Assembly: GCF_033807575.1 (NCBI RefSeq)
Contig: NC_084724.1
Span: 14,189,228-14,253,227 of the forward strand
Length of the DNA: 64,000 nt
DNA from: Cydia pomonella
Taxonomy: Eukaryota; Arthropoda; Insecta; Lepidoptera; Tortricidae
Direction of reading: 5' to 3'
The position numbers and the translations under genes are program-made. Numbering within the stretch: position 1 is the stretch's first letter; each line of letters begins with the position of its first letter. The notes under the pieces were generated by a model. That model had not been told where the DNA came from. It made no database searches and was given only the letters and a program-made list of their open reading frames with translations. This document shows positions 1-12,578 of the stretch, one piece after another.

Positions 1-309
1 GCTAGCCTGGGTCCAAGATCTTTCGTCAAAAGGAATGTTGAAGATGGATGTGAGCGTTTCTATGACTAATGTATCTAATTTTGAGACCAAATAGGGATAT
101 TTCCAGAGATGGGTTGGTCACCCCCAGGTCTGCTACCTGCGTTACGCGTCGATGTCATTTTGGGTCGAGGTTGAGTTTGTTGGTGCTGTACTGTACAGCA
201 TTCATTAAAACAAGAGTTTTGAAATATCATGTATTTTTATAATTTTAAGCGAAATAACTAATCAATTTAATAATTAATCCATAATTAGTAAACTTAAATT
301 ATTAAAATA
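1..309. other. Unresolved AT-rich flank
   Basis: No coding exon, RNA gene or repeat boundary was recognised here. The stretch is AT-rich, has only short open frames and shares no obvious segment with the rest of the window. Confidence 0.5.
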
Positions 310-421
310 GACTCCGACCACGCTAACCTTGCACAAACTTGGCAATAAGAACGCATTCATGTCCCTATAGCCTTATACTTGACGTAGCCCTTGGCATGAA
401 AACTTAGCGTGGTCCGACTCT
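310..421. mobile_element. Short MITE-like element with terminal inverted repeats
   Basis: The left end reads gactccgaccacgctaa and the right end, reverse-complemented, reads gagtcggaccacgctaa, giving imperfect terminal inverted repeats around a core of about 75 bp. It has no coding capacity. The size and structure fit a miniature inverted-repeat transposable element. The superfamily is not assignable from this copy. Confidence 0.6.
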
Positions 422-1508
422 AGGTACTTACTAAAAATAATAATGGCAGTTACGATATAATACATAGCAAGAAATACTGTTACTGATTGGATAAGGCTAA
501 CAATTAAAGAAAAAGGTAAGCTTTATTATTACGCTATCTTTATTAGAAAAAAAAAAAACTAAATATGAAAATATTTGGTACTTTCCATTTGATCGTTGAA
601 AGTGTAAAATCCTCCTATCCTCGTAAGGCCCAAGGTCCTACCTATAGGACTTATTCAGTTTGATGAAATTTAAATCATATTCAATTAGGACAGAGTTGCA
701 TTTGTTTTGTTTCGTGCAATTTTCAAACAAAATAAAATCTACTGTATTCCGTGCACTATAGGTTCAAATTCCAGTGGCAAATTTTGGATTTTTCATTTCT
801 ATGGCTGGGCCTTAAGAGGATATGAATTGACTTGTATTTGGTTATCCGGTAATATCTATTTATTCAGAGATAAACTACTAGATTCCTGGATCCACTGGAA
901 AGTACCTAAATATGTCTAGGCAGATGTTAGAACACACTACACATTGTTTGTTTTAAAGAATTGGTTACACAGACTATTTTCACAGTATTACAGACTAGAC
1001 ATTTATACAATGCTTATACAAAAGAATAGATAAAGAAATTGCTATCACACCAGATATTTTGGTCCAATACAAACTAATTTTATTTCTTTGTTTTGGCAAT
1101 GTACTAGAACGGACTAATAATAATCTATTTGCATTACAGAGTAAGTATTAATACCTTATCCACTACGTATAAGATCTGTTCATCGAATGTCGTTTTCGAT
1201 CGATTCATTTTTATAATTTAGCAATACAATATCTCTCGGAGATCGTAAGTACAACATATATTCTAGTACAAAAATATCCTTACCGTAAAGGTTTTGATCT
1301 GAAAATATTTTTATTACACGTTCTTTAGGATGTGGACACATTTTGGTCTTTGAATTATTCTGAATACATTCATGTACGTCCATTATATTCACAGGAATAG
1401 TTGTAGTCATTATTGATCGAATATATTTACATAGTTAAAATTCGTTACCCTAACACAGGTTAATACTACACGTCTAAATTCCAACAACAGGGTGTGAGAG
1501 GGTCGATT
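422..1508. other. Gene-free AT-rich sequence
   Basis: About 1.1 kb with a poly-A run near 547 and two short open frames (707-919 and 1180-1410) that look like chance. They have no recognisable domain, signal peptide or flanking splice signals. Nothing functional is identified. Confidence 0.5.
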
Positions 1509-2323
1509 TTTAGGGTTCCGTACTAAAAAGGTACAAAAGGAACCCTTATGGTGCGACTCTGTCCGTCCGTCTGTCTATCACATCGCTAAATATCTCGAGA
1601 ATCACTTATCGATTTGAAATTTGGAATAGTTATGAACAATGCTAACCTGTACACATTGAAAGTATTATTATTTTATTTTATTTTAATTAATTATGGAAAA
1701 TGCCCAATATGAATAGGGGGCAAAATTTCAAAGTCTAGTGACTAGGTCAAGTGGGGTATCATTTGCAAGTGCTCAAATTGTACATTCTAAAACATTTTTT
1801 CTTTTTTTTCATAGTGATAAAAAATGATTTATTAAGGAAAATGTGAAAAAAAAATATCTTCCCCTTCTCTTATCTACGAAGTTTACCAACGAAAAATTAC
1901 GATTTTTTACAAAATATTAACATTACTATAAATTTTACAGGAAAAATATAATTAGACCTCTTTCTTGGTAACTTTTTTTTTTAATTATTAAAAAAAAAAC
2001 CTTTCCGAATTCAGTTTTAAATTTAACCAATTTTACGTGTGTTTAGGTACACCTGAAATTTCTGAGATTACATTAAATACATCTTCTTTCAAATAAAGGC
2101 ACAATATAAAGAATTATCCTCGAAAAACCAACATACGTGCATTACATCGCGCAAATTAGTTAGACAATTTGCCGATAGATGGTGTTGTACACAAATATAC
2201 TTAGTATAGGCAATTCTGTTCAAAAGTCTTTCGACTTCATAGCTACACGAGATAATTCAAAGTATGTACGGAACCCTCGGCGCGCGAGTAAAACGAACTC
2301 GCACTTGACCGTTTTTTTTTTAC
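1509..2323 (+). repeat. GGGTTCCGTA dispersed repeat, full-length type copy
   Basis: It begins with TTTTTAGGGTTCCGTA, then a complementary GGAACCCTTATGG and a pyrimidine-rich GTCCGTCCGTCTGTC stretch. It ends with TACGGAACCCTCGG followed by GCGAGT...ACTCGCACTTG and a T run. The same ends and the same GTCCGTCTGTC block recur more than fifteen times in the window in both orientations, so this is a transposon-like family with subterminal inverted repeats and no coding capacity. The class is unresolved. Confidence 0.75.
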
Positions 2324-2612
2324 TTTTGTAAGTAACCACATTGTTCGTAAAGAGGTTTTTACCTTAAAACACTGAATGCTCGCACCTCGTATACACTAGA
2401 GTCTACACCACCCTAGAGGACGTTTAAATCAATTTCGAAAGAATCCTTCTGCGAGTGGGGAACGATATACTCTCTAGACGGCATTTGAATCAAAATAGTA
2501 CAACAGATCAAAACCTAACCAATGTACCTCGTAAAATTAACCCCCCCCTGGACGTTTGACGTTCGGAAGGGGCGCCGGCGCCGCACAGCGGCGTGACGAG
2601 GCGGGCGCCGTG
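2324..2612 (-). other. 3' flank / probable 3' UTR of the TINAG-like gene
   Basis: This lies directly after the TAA stop of the gene on the minus strand. The first ~55 nt (2560-2612) are strongly GC-rich, like the exons, and then the composition drops to AT-rich. No convincing minus-strand AATAAA is seen before the next repeat, so the polyadenylation site is undetermined. Confidence 0.4.
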
Positions 2613-2768
2613 TTATGTGCGGCGGCGGGCGGGCGCGCGCAGGAAGGCGGTCGTGACGTCACTGAAGGCCGACACCACGAACGACTCGATGCCGGCCTCG
2701 TCGGCGCCGCGCGCGATGCGGAAGTAGCCGTTCTCACCCCACTCCGTGCCCCAGCTGTTGGCCACGAT
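2613..2768 (-). CDS. TINAG-like exon 9 (C-terminal, stop)
   Basis: The acceptor reads ttttcag and is followed in frame by IVANSWGTEWGENGYFRIAR, the block around the third active-site residue of C1A peptidases; Asn389 lies in VANSWG. The exon codes for residues 386-436 and ends in an Arg-rich tail, APARRRT, with stop TAA at 2613-2615. Its upstream partner ends in ...EKFW, so the join recreates the family's FW-IVANSWG. The tail beyond FVVSAFS has no counterpart I recognise. Confidence 0.93.
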   Translation of the reverse strand: MVANSWGTEWGENGYFRIARGADEAGIESFVVSAFSDVTTAFLRAPARRRT

Positions 2769-5700
2769 CTGAAAACGACGGAGATCCTTTGAAAAGTGTC
2801 CGTTTCGTTCAAAATTGCGTATTGATTGGAAGCGGATGAGGATGGGAGAGTAATGATTGATAATCACGCGTAACTCTTTTACCCGGCTACAGGAAGAGTA
2901 AATCATAACAGTCGATGTGTACATGTAGGTACCTATTTATGTTAGTTTAACAGTCGTGACGCGATTTATTCCATCGAGCGAGCGAGCGAAGTTCTTACAT
3001 TCGACTTAAGCTGAACTATCTGAGGGTAGTTTGATGGACAATATCTTTAGTAAATCTGTTTGGATTCAAATGATATTGGGTAAACGTGTAGTTGAGGGCA
3101 TTATATTATAACCATTAAATTATGAGCAGGCTCGATCAAGGGATTATGGAGCTAGAGGAGCCTAAAAAGCCCAAAAGCTATTTGTCTTGCTATTCTTTTT
3201 TTTTATATATACTACGTCGGTGGCAAACAAGCATACGGCCCACCTGATGGTAAGCAGTCTCCGTGGCCTATGTACGACTGCAACTCCAGAGGAGTTACAT
3301 GCGCGTTGCCGACCCTAAACCCGCCCCCCCTCGTTGAGCTCTGGCAACCTTACTCACCGGCAGGAACACAACACTATGAGTAGGGTCTAGTGTTATTTGG
3401 CTGCGGTTTTCTGTAAGGTGGAGGTACTTCCCCAGTTGGGCTCTGCTCTAGATCTGGAATGACATCCGCTGTGCTGTGCCCTACCACACAAAGCGAGATG
3501 ACATTCACAATGCCCATACCTCTCTTACTCTCTCTTATTCTGGTCAACTGCTTTGCAAGAAAGTATGAGTGGCCATAGTGTAGATACATTGGTAGAGACC
3601 GCCAGTTCTCAATTCAGGCCGCGTAGCCAACGTGCCAATCGTAGCGATAGCGTATCGTAGTCATCTCTCTTTATCACATTTCCATATTAGTGCGACAGTG
3701 ACAGTTGCGTTGCGTTCGCTACGGATTGTTAACCTTTGGCACGTTGGCTACGCGGGCAGGGCGGACTACTAGTTTAAATGATATTAGGTACACGTGTAAT
3801 TGAGGGCACTACATTTTAGTCATTAAATTATGAGCAGGCTCGATCACGGGGTTATGGTGCTAGAAGAGCCAAATGCTATTTGTGGAAGGTCTTGCTATGC
3901 TGGTCAACTCCTTTGCAAGAAAGTATAAGGGGCACAGGGGCTGATAACAGCCACTGTGCCAACTCGCGTCTTATGCAAGTTTTCACTTCCACCCCTGGAG
4001 CATTCAGCTCTAACGACTCCTCTCTGGACGGCCAATGAAGGCAAGCCAGAGCTGAGAGTCCTGCGAGTCCCCTTGGGGTCCACTCCGACCGACGAAGACA
4101 CGCCGGAGACGGAGACCCTGACCGACTCTCGGGAGTACTCGGGTCCGTGGGGTCGTTACTCCCCAACAGCTCGCCACAAGCTGCCCTGCGGTTATATTTA
4201 TTATTATTATTACCGTATCTAAGAATTATTTCGCTTAGAATTTAGTTTTTTCTTCGCAAGTGTGATGAAAAACATTGCAACTATGTAACTCTGGGGGTAG
4301 CTCCTTCACCCCGACCTCCAAGCGTGCAACCTTCAGTAATTTAAAGCAAGACTGAAAGCCGAGCTGCGAAAGGTCAGCTCTTCCAAGCGTTCTACCAAAG
4401 CAACTTGATAAGGCCGAAGGCCCATCGGCGACGTTTCGAGGCTAGCGAGAGCCGAAGGCCGAGCTCCGCGTAGGGCCGAAGGCCCGGAGCGTCACCTGAG
4501 AGGGGGAAGTTGGAGCTTAAACACCACCCAATAGTAAAAGTGTCTTAGTCTTCGCTTCGTACCCACAGTATGTACGGAACATAAGCGTTAAATAGTTTTG
4601 GGCAAAATTGCTACATTGGAAGTTATTATTTTTTAGAAACCACTGCTTACCATCAGGCTACGGCGCCTGCTTGTTTGCCACCGACGTAGTATTAAGAAAA
4701 AGCTTACCCAGAACTTTTCCTGGCGGTCCTCGCCCCAGCCCACGACCCGGACGCTGTGCAGCCCCTGCAGCTGGCCGTCCCCGTGGCGGCTGCGCCGGTA
4801 GATGCCGTCCCGGTAGTGAAAGAAGTCCTGGTACACTGTCATCACAGCTGCAAACACAAAACAAGTTTTCATCACACTTGCTCGAAAAAGATCTTATTTC
4901 ATGCAGGTGTACTGAAGGACAAAGGCCTATATATTGTTCCCTCGGGAGTTATTTCTGTTAAAAAAAAAGCTGTTACTCCCTAGGGAGTCATAGCTTTTTT
5001 TTAAATTATGTTACTAATTAATTCGAATTAATTAGGCATGAATGAGTTTTACTTTTAAAACATGAACGTTTGTATTTTCTCAAACTTGCTATGAAATGAT
5101 GACATGACTTACGTCAAATTAGATCCGGAAATACTACATTATATGTATTGTATGTATTTATATATCCATGCCAAATTTCAACTTTCTAGCACTAACGGCC
5201 ACGGAGCAAAGCCTCAGACAGACAGACAGACGGACATGGCGAAACTAGGGTTCCTAGTTGACTACGGAACCCTAAAAAGTATCACAGTTACTAGGTATAA
5301 ATTAGCAGGCTCTAAGTGTACTTTTCACAAAATAAAATAAACTAATTCTTCTATGTAAGTAGGTATGTGAAACAATGGTTCAAGATGAAGTAATATTATA
5401 GACACAAGTGTACTATTGTTCTAACAGAGCCTATAACCGTGTTTATTTAACAAGTCTGGACGTCGCTTTGGTCGACCTCGGCAACAAGACCCTATTGTTG
5501 CGTGTGGACTCAATAATACAAATCTCTCTGTAATGTGTAACTGATTGTAAATATTGTCGACAATTCGCGGTAGGCTCTCTGTTTTACCAAAATTCTCTCG
5601 TTTTGTTACTTCGGCTTTTTAAGAAACCCTTAACATGTATCTACCTGAATGCTATTCTTCTACTGTTCGTTTTTGGGGGGGCACAATGTCATGTGATATT

Positions 5701-8700
5701 AGGTAACGAGCAATTATTGTATGTATATTGTATATGTATTCTGACGACCGGTCTGGCCTAGGCGGTAGTGAACCTGCCTACGAAGCCGATGGTTCCGGAT
5801 TCAAATCCTGGTAAGGGCATTTATTCGTGTGATGAGCATGGATATTTGTTCCTGAGGCATGGGCGTTTTCTATGTATTTAAGTATTTATAAATATTTATA
5901 TATTATAATATATTTATCGTTGTTTATGTACCCTCAACACAAGCCTTATTGAGCTTACTGTGGGACTTAGTCAATTTGTGTAATACTAATAATGTCCTAT
6001 AATATTTATTATTATTATTTATTATATATCAGGGATCTCTGAAACGGTTGTAACAATTTCGATGAAATTTGCTATATGGGGTTTTCGGGGGTGAAATTCG
6101 GTCTTGCTAGGTCTTATCTCTGGGAAAACGCGCATTTTTGAGTTATTTATGTTTTTCGAGCAAGTCTCCTAGATATTAAGCTTTTTATAATAACTGACGT
6201 TATGTTATGGCTAGTAAAATTAGGACTATGTACCTATTGATATTTATGGCAAGAACGTTGAGTACTAACGAGTATTAGGACAATTTGTGGGATGTGTGTT
6301 ATGACTACGGAGCATTGCCGCTAATACCCATTAAGGGCCCTCCACACTCGTGCACGAATCACGACGCGAAGTGTGTCGTGACGCAAATTGTTCACGCCTC
6401 CGCACCTAGTTCCCCGTTTTTGTCGGTTTATTGGCCCGCGTCAAACGAAGCGCCAAGGAAACTTGCAAGACTCCACAGTAGCAAGATAAATATTTAATTA
6501 TATTAAGTTAAGCGGCTATATTTTACGTTTTTAAAAGGACATTTTTGGTACAAGCTTTTATCGCTGACTGTACTTTTCTTTCCACAGGCAACTAATACTC
6601 ATCGAGACAATTCTAAAAAACCCATACACAATAAATTGAGTTGTTTTATCTTATCACGGAGTTCCTATGGCCACCTCCTGTCTCATCATCAGATCATATA
6701 TATATGTATGCAAATTTTTAGCTTTATCGGGAACCGGGAAGTCCCCTGGACCTGTCCCCTGCGGAAGGGTGCCCATACGGCTGGCCACCTTCCCACGCTG
6801 AATAGCTCGGTCACCCGTAGTCTCAATCAGCTTTTTTAGACCCTGGAAATGTATGGGCATTTGAGCAGTTACAACATATACGTTGTATATATACAAGGAT
6901 TATACGTTTAAAGGTATAAGTACCTGGGCGACCGAGCGTTGCTCGGTTATAACTATTTATTGTAATATGGTGGTCTATAGGTGATAATCTTAACTACATT
7001 TTTTTAACTAAATTAAACTTGTCTAAAACAATGAAAATTAAAAATATATATATATAAACTTGAACATATATAAAAAAAAAAACAAAAGTTAGTCACCGGG
7101 CGAGATTCGAACCCGTAACACTCGTTTCTAGCAGTCCGCGTCTTAACCCGCTGGGCCAGACGGACAGTGGCCGGTAACACGAAATTAGCGACCATATTCT
7201 GCGTCGAAAGAAAAACGCATGAAAACTCGAAAACGCGCGTTTTCCCAAACATAAGACTAATCTAGATCGATTGTATACTCCCAAAAACCCCCATATACCA
7301 AATTTCAGCGAAATCGTTAGAGCGGTTTCCGAGATCACAGAAATATATATACATATATATATATATACAAGAATTGCTCGTTTAAAGGTATAAGATATTT
7401 AAAGGTATAATATAGTCTGGAAGCAGCTTTAGGACATAACAGTTAGACCAAGTGACTTTAGGCGTTACTTTAGGACGAAATTTATTATAGATTGCGCGAA
7501 AGACCCCTCTCGAGACTTCTACCAATCACATATTATAGTAAACTTCGCTTGAAAATTCGGCTCGCATAACCATACGTCACTCGACTATCTCTCAATCGGC
7601 CTCGCCCAACATTCGTAATCTGACCTTAAACATGAGATGCAAATTAATAAGATAAACGGAACACCTTAAGCTGCTGGTTTGAATTTAACATTATACCTAC
7701 AGGTACTGTGTGTTATTCAGTCTAACTATTGTGTTTAATACGGTGCTAGTATAGAACCGGCATTTTAAAGTGAGTATTTATTTGCTTATGAAATCATCTT
7801 ACCCGGATTAATACTGGACTATGGGAAGAATTTTGTTTTAGCGAGGTGCGTTGTGAGAAGTGTGTTCCGCGATAGCGTCGAAACTACTAGCCTGATTTGG
7901 ATGAATGAGTAGTTAATAGTTTCGTCGTTATGGACATAAATAATGAATAGGTTGTATTATTACAGGCTTAATACGGATGTACGTAGTTAAATATTGCCAA
8001 ACGTAAAATATTGGGTGCTTAATACATATATATATTCTAGCTAATAGGTATTATGTAAACAGAAAACTTATGTCTGAAAATATCGATACGAAAAAAGTGC
8101 CAATATATATTTGGCATACATGACTTTATTGCCCATATATTAAGGTAGTGTATACATATTTTTGGCACATTTTTTGTACCGATATTTTCAGACGAGACTG
8201 TATAAAATAGTACATTGTATGTGATTTTTTGGAAAAAATGAGTTTTAGCCGATATAACAAAACACGTGCTCATTATTTTTTGCTGCTTTCAAACATATAC
8301 TCAAACCAGCCATTAACTAGCAAGTTGCTTGAGCATCACTTTCTATAGGAGTTAGAAAATTTAGTAACTTTTTAGTACTTTGGAGGACAATTTCTCCCAA
8401 TAGGTTGAGTTTGGGCAGCTAAAAAAATACGTGTCCGTTATTTTAGACTACTCTATAACATATATAAATATAAATCAAATCGGATCCGGACAGTTGGGTA
8501 CGTTTCCTTGTTAGCTAAAACGTATGGATTTCGGAGTTTACTTAGAGAAGTTTCTAATGAAGATTATAGGAACCAATACTGCGCATGGTCCGAACTGCTT
8601 TTGTCGGTTTTAAAAGATGATTTGATCATGTCAAACATTCTCGGACTCCTAGATATAAGGCCGAGTAGGTATTAAGTAGGTATGTATGTATGTATGTATA

Positions 8701-11700
8701 TACTTTATTGTACATAGAAATAAAAACACGAAAAACACAGTTACAGAGTAAATTAAATACAACAAAGGCGAACTTATCCCTGTATGGGATCTCTTCCAGT
8801 TAACCTTTGAGGAAATGAGTAAAACAGAAGTAACGGTGAATGAATGACAAACACAAACAAAAGTGTGCAATCACTGAAATTAATGAAATGCACGTTTTGA
8901 ATACACATTGAGACAAATAGGTAGGTATTGTTACCTTGAACGGGGCCCGACTGCTTGATGTCGTACATGATGTCCTCCTCCTTGAGCAGGCGGTAGGGCA
9001 CGCCCACCTTGTAGCGCGCCGTGCGGCGCGGGTCCTGCGGCGGGCATCCATCTTGGATCAGGTCCCCATGCGGCTGGTAAGGACATCTCTCAGCCTTAGC
9101 CGTGTATGGGAAGCATTTCTCTTCTACCAATCTGTACGAGTAGCATTGCATAAGTATTATAGATTGTTAATGACCGTGTGTGTGTTGTTGTTGACGACCG
9201 GTCTGACCTAGTGGGTAGTGACCCTGCCTATGAAGCCGATGGTCCCGGGTTCAAATACCTGGTAAGGGCATTTATTCGTGTGATGAGCATGGATACTTGC
9301 TCCTGAGTCATGGGTGTTTTCTATGTATTTAAGTATTTATTAATATTTATATATTATATATATCGTTGTCTAAGTACCCTCAACACAAGCCTTATTGAGC
9401 TTACTGTGGGACTTAGTCAATTTGTGTAATAATGTCCTATAATATTTATTTTATTTATTTAATTTAGGTAAAATGTTATCGAACACTGAACTCGGGCAGT
9501 AACTTTTATAATGTTGAACTTGTTGGTATCTGCAGCTTTACTCAGAGAGGTCTGGGACTCCAAAAGTTCAAATATAAATAAATAAATATTAGGGGACATC
9601 TTACACAGATCAACCTAAGCAAAGCTTGTACTATGGGTACTAGGCGACGATATATACATACCCACCGGCCCATGACTGGGAAACAAATATCTGTGTTCAC
9701 CACACAAATAAATGCCCTTACCGGGATTCGAACCCGGTACCATCGGCTTCATGGGCAGGGCCACTACCCAAGTACCCACCAGGTCAGACCGGCCGTCAAC
9801 TATGTATATATATAGTTTGTGCCATACACCAAGACGCGTCCTATTCTTCTTCCTAAATAAATAGAAGTGAGTAGAACTTGACCTTTCAGCAGTGTAGTAG
9901 TTCTGTCTATACACATTAATTAGCCAGGCCCTCCAGCATGGCTCGCCCGAGCGTCCAACCAATTCGCACACTTAGGCCACAAAAAATGGCTCAGAACGAA
10001 CTCGCTTTACATTTTCGCTAGCCTAACAAGGAAGGGTACCCAACTGTCCGACTCCGATTTGATTCATTTTGATATATGTTATAGAGTAGTCTCAAATAAC
10101 GGACACGTATTTTTTTTAGCTGCCCAAACTCAACATGTTAGGAGAAAATGGCCTTCAAAGTACTAAAAAGTTACTAAATCTTCTAACTCCTATAGAAAGT
10201 GATGCTCCAGCATCTTGCTAGTTAATGGCTTGTTTGAGTATATGTTTGAAAGCAGCAAAAAATAATGAGCACGTGTTTTGTTATATCTGCTTAAACTCAA
10301 GTTTTCCTAAAAAAAATACCTGTCTTTATGTGTAACTTTAGCGATAAGATATTATAAAACTTCGAATGTCGATTTTTTCGTCGACTACTCTATAACATAT
10401 ATCAAAATGAATCAAATCGGAGTCGGACAGTTGGGTACCCTTCCTTGTAAGTAGGTAAGTTAAGGATTGTAGGGTGGTCACCCGTGTTCGCCCGCGAAGT
10501 TCCAGGCCACGTCGACGTGGCCGCCGCCGCAGCCGCGCTGGTGCCGCCGGCCGCACGACAGCAGCGTCTGCGGCGCCAGCACCCGGCTCTCGGCGCCGTT
10601 CGACATTATGCCGAATCTGTAACAATCCGCCCACACTCTCTTAGAGGGTTGAATAACTCGCCCTGGACTCGCTAGAGGATTTCTTCGCTTCGAAACTTTT
10701 AATCAGACTACAGTAACGCTTCGTCATGGTCGGGTGATAAAATGCTGCTTATCAGTGACCTCTATTATTATTATTATTATAAAATAAGGGTGACAGCTGG
10801 TAACTACAGTTACCAAAAGCAAGTGAGTGAGTACTTACACTTTTAAACGAGCATATCTTGTATATACATATATTTCGGAGATCTTGGAAACGGCTCTAAC
10901 AATTTCGATGAAATTAGCTATGAGGGTTTTCGGGAGCGAAAAATCGATCTGGGAAAACGCGCATTTTTTGTGTTTTTATAAGTTTTCCGAGCAGCGAAAA
11001 GCACCGAGTCTGCCAGCCCAGATATTACACATAGGTAGATACTCGTATACTAGTCTAGACACGCGGCAGCGTGTCAGGCCAAGTTCAAAAGAAGAGAACT
11101 GGCGACGCCACTTTTGACCTCTGCGTAACTCAAAATCGTTTAAACATAAACACAAGAAATTGGATTAATTTATTAAGACCCTTAAGGCTAAATAGAACAC
11201 AAACGGTTATTAAGATATATACATCTAAAAATCGGGATTTTTCTGACTTAGATACTCACTGACGTACTCACCTAACATCAAAAACCTAACCCACTTCCAG
11301 ATGAGATGACGTAGCAAGTTGAAACTTGACATCCAGCTGAGTAATTGTGTGATTACGAAACTGAGATATAGAATCGTTTTTTTTCACAAACAGTTATTAT
11401 TTACGCACTATGGCTATCGAATTTTTAATAGCAAATATACATTTTAGTTTCGAAATCAACTATGATGAATACTAATATTTACTGTACTAGCAAACAAAAT
11501 TTAAAAAAAGTGGCATAGACAAATATAATATATCGTGTACGTAAAAACTAGCCAAGTCAAATCCTGAACTTTAATCACATCCCAAACGAACTAATTAGCT
11601 AGAACTTGGCACCCATATATCTCAATTATTATTTTATCGATTAAGTTTTTTTTCGTACTTGCTAATCAATAATATAATACGTTTGTCAATAATAATAAAC

Positions 11701-12543
11701 TTCGATCTAATACAGTGTTCCACGACACTCTTTTTTTTAAACCCCTGCGCTATATGCCAACAAAATCCATTTTATGCCAAAAATGCCTCATATAATTTTA
11801 GAAAAGAGTTGATACACTTCAAACTGCTGGTTCAAAATCTATGAAACATAGCTAAAAACAAGAACCACAGTTACAGAGTAAATTAAATGCAAGATACGGC
11901 CGCGTATTTCGCACATAGTAGGTATCTCGCATAAAAGTAACTAGCGAGTTTGTTTCCTTTGTTACTCCAAGAGCCATTACTAATGACACGGCCACTCAAT
12001 TCACACGATACAACACAACAAAATAAACCCAAACAGATTAGATTATAGCCGTATAACCTATTAATTTAAAAGAAATATGAAACTTATTAGTTCCAGTTAA
12101 GGTTGACATTGGAAGCAACTAATGAAGAATGATACGACTTGGTAGAATCTATTTCTGTATTCTAATGAATCGGCTGACTTCACGCGAGGCTTGTTAGTTC
12201 AAGAGTCTCAGGTTGCGAGGGCTCTTGTTTATTTTAGTCCCACTTATAAGATAGAGTTGGGTTATAGGACTTATAGGTAAGTATAGCGAGAGAATAGTAT
12301 GAAACAAGTTTGCAGACTTTTGAGGAGTGAAGGTCATTAGCAATAAATGTTATATGAGTTTTGGTAAAATTCGGCAAAAAATATTTTTTTAGAAGATACC
12401 ATTTTTTTTTTGGTTTTCTGCATACGACACATTATTTCTTTTAACATCTTGTCGAAAAAAAAAAACGAAACGAAGAAGTAAAGTCCTGGTTGCTGTCACT
12501 AGACTATGTACAAACTGAAAGCATCTTACCCTGATTTATTCAC

Positions 12544-12578
<35 letters not shown>

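Noticed and set aside
2537..2812. Open frames overlapping exon 9 on both strands
   Set aside because: They are Arg/Ala-rich shadow translations of a GC-rich exon. Only the frame with VANSWGTEWGENGYF is meaningful.
7085..7170. tRNA-like cores in the composite elements (also near 16540, 19360 and 26720)
   Set aside because: Each sits inside a multi-copy repeat with the same flanks, so they are SINE-like relics and not tRNA genes.
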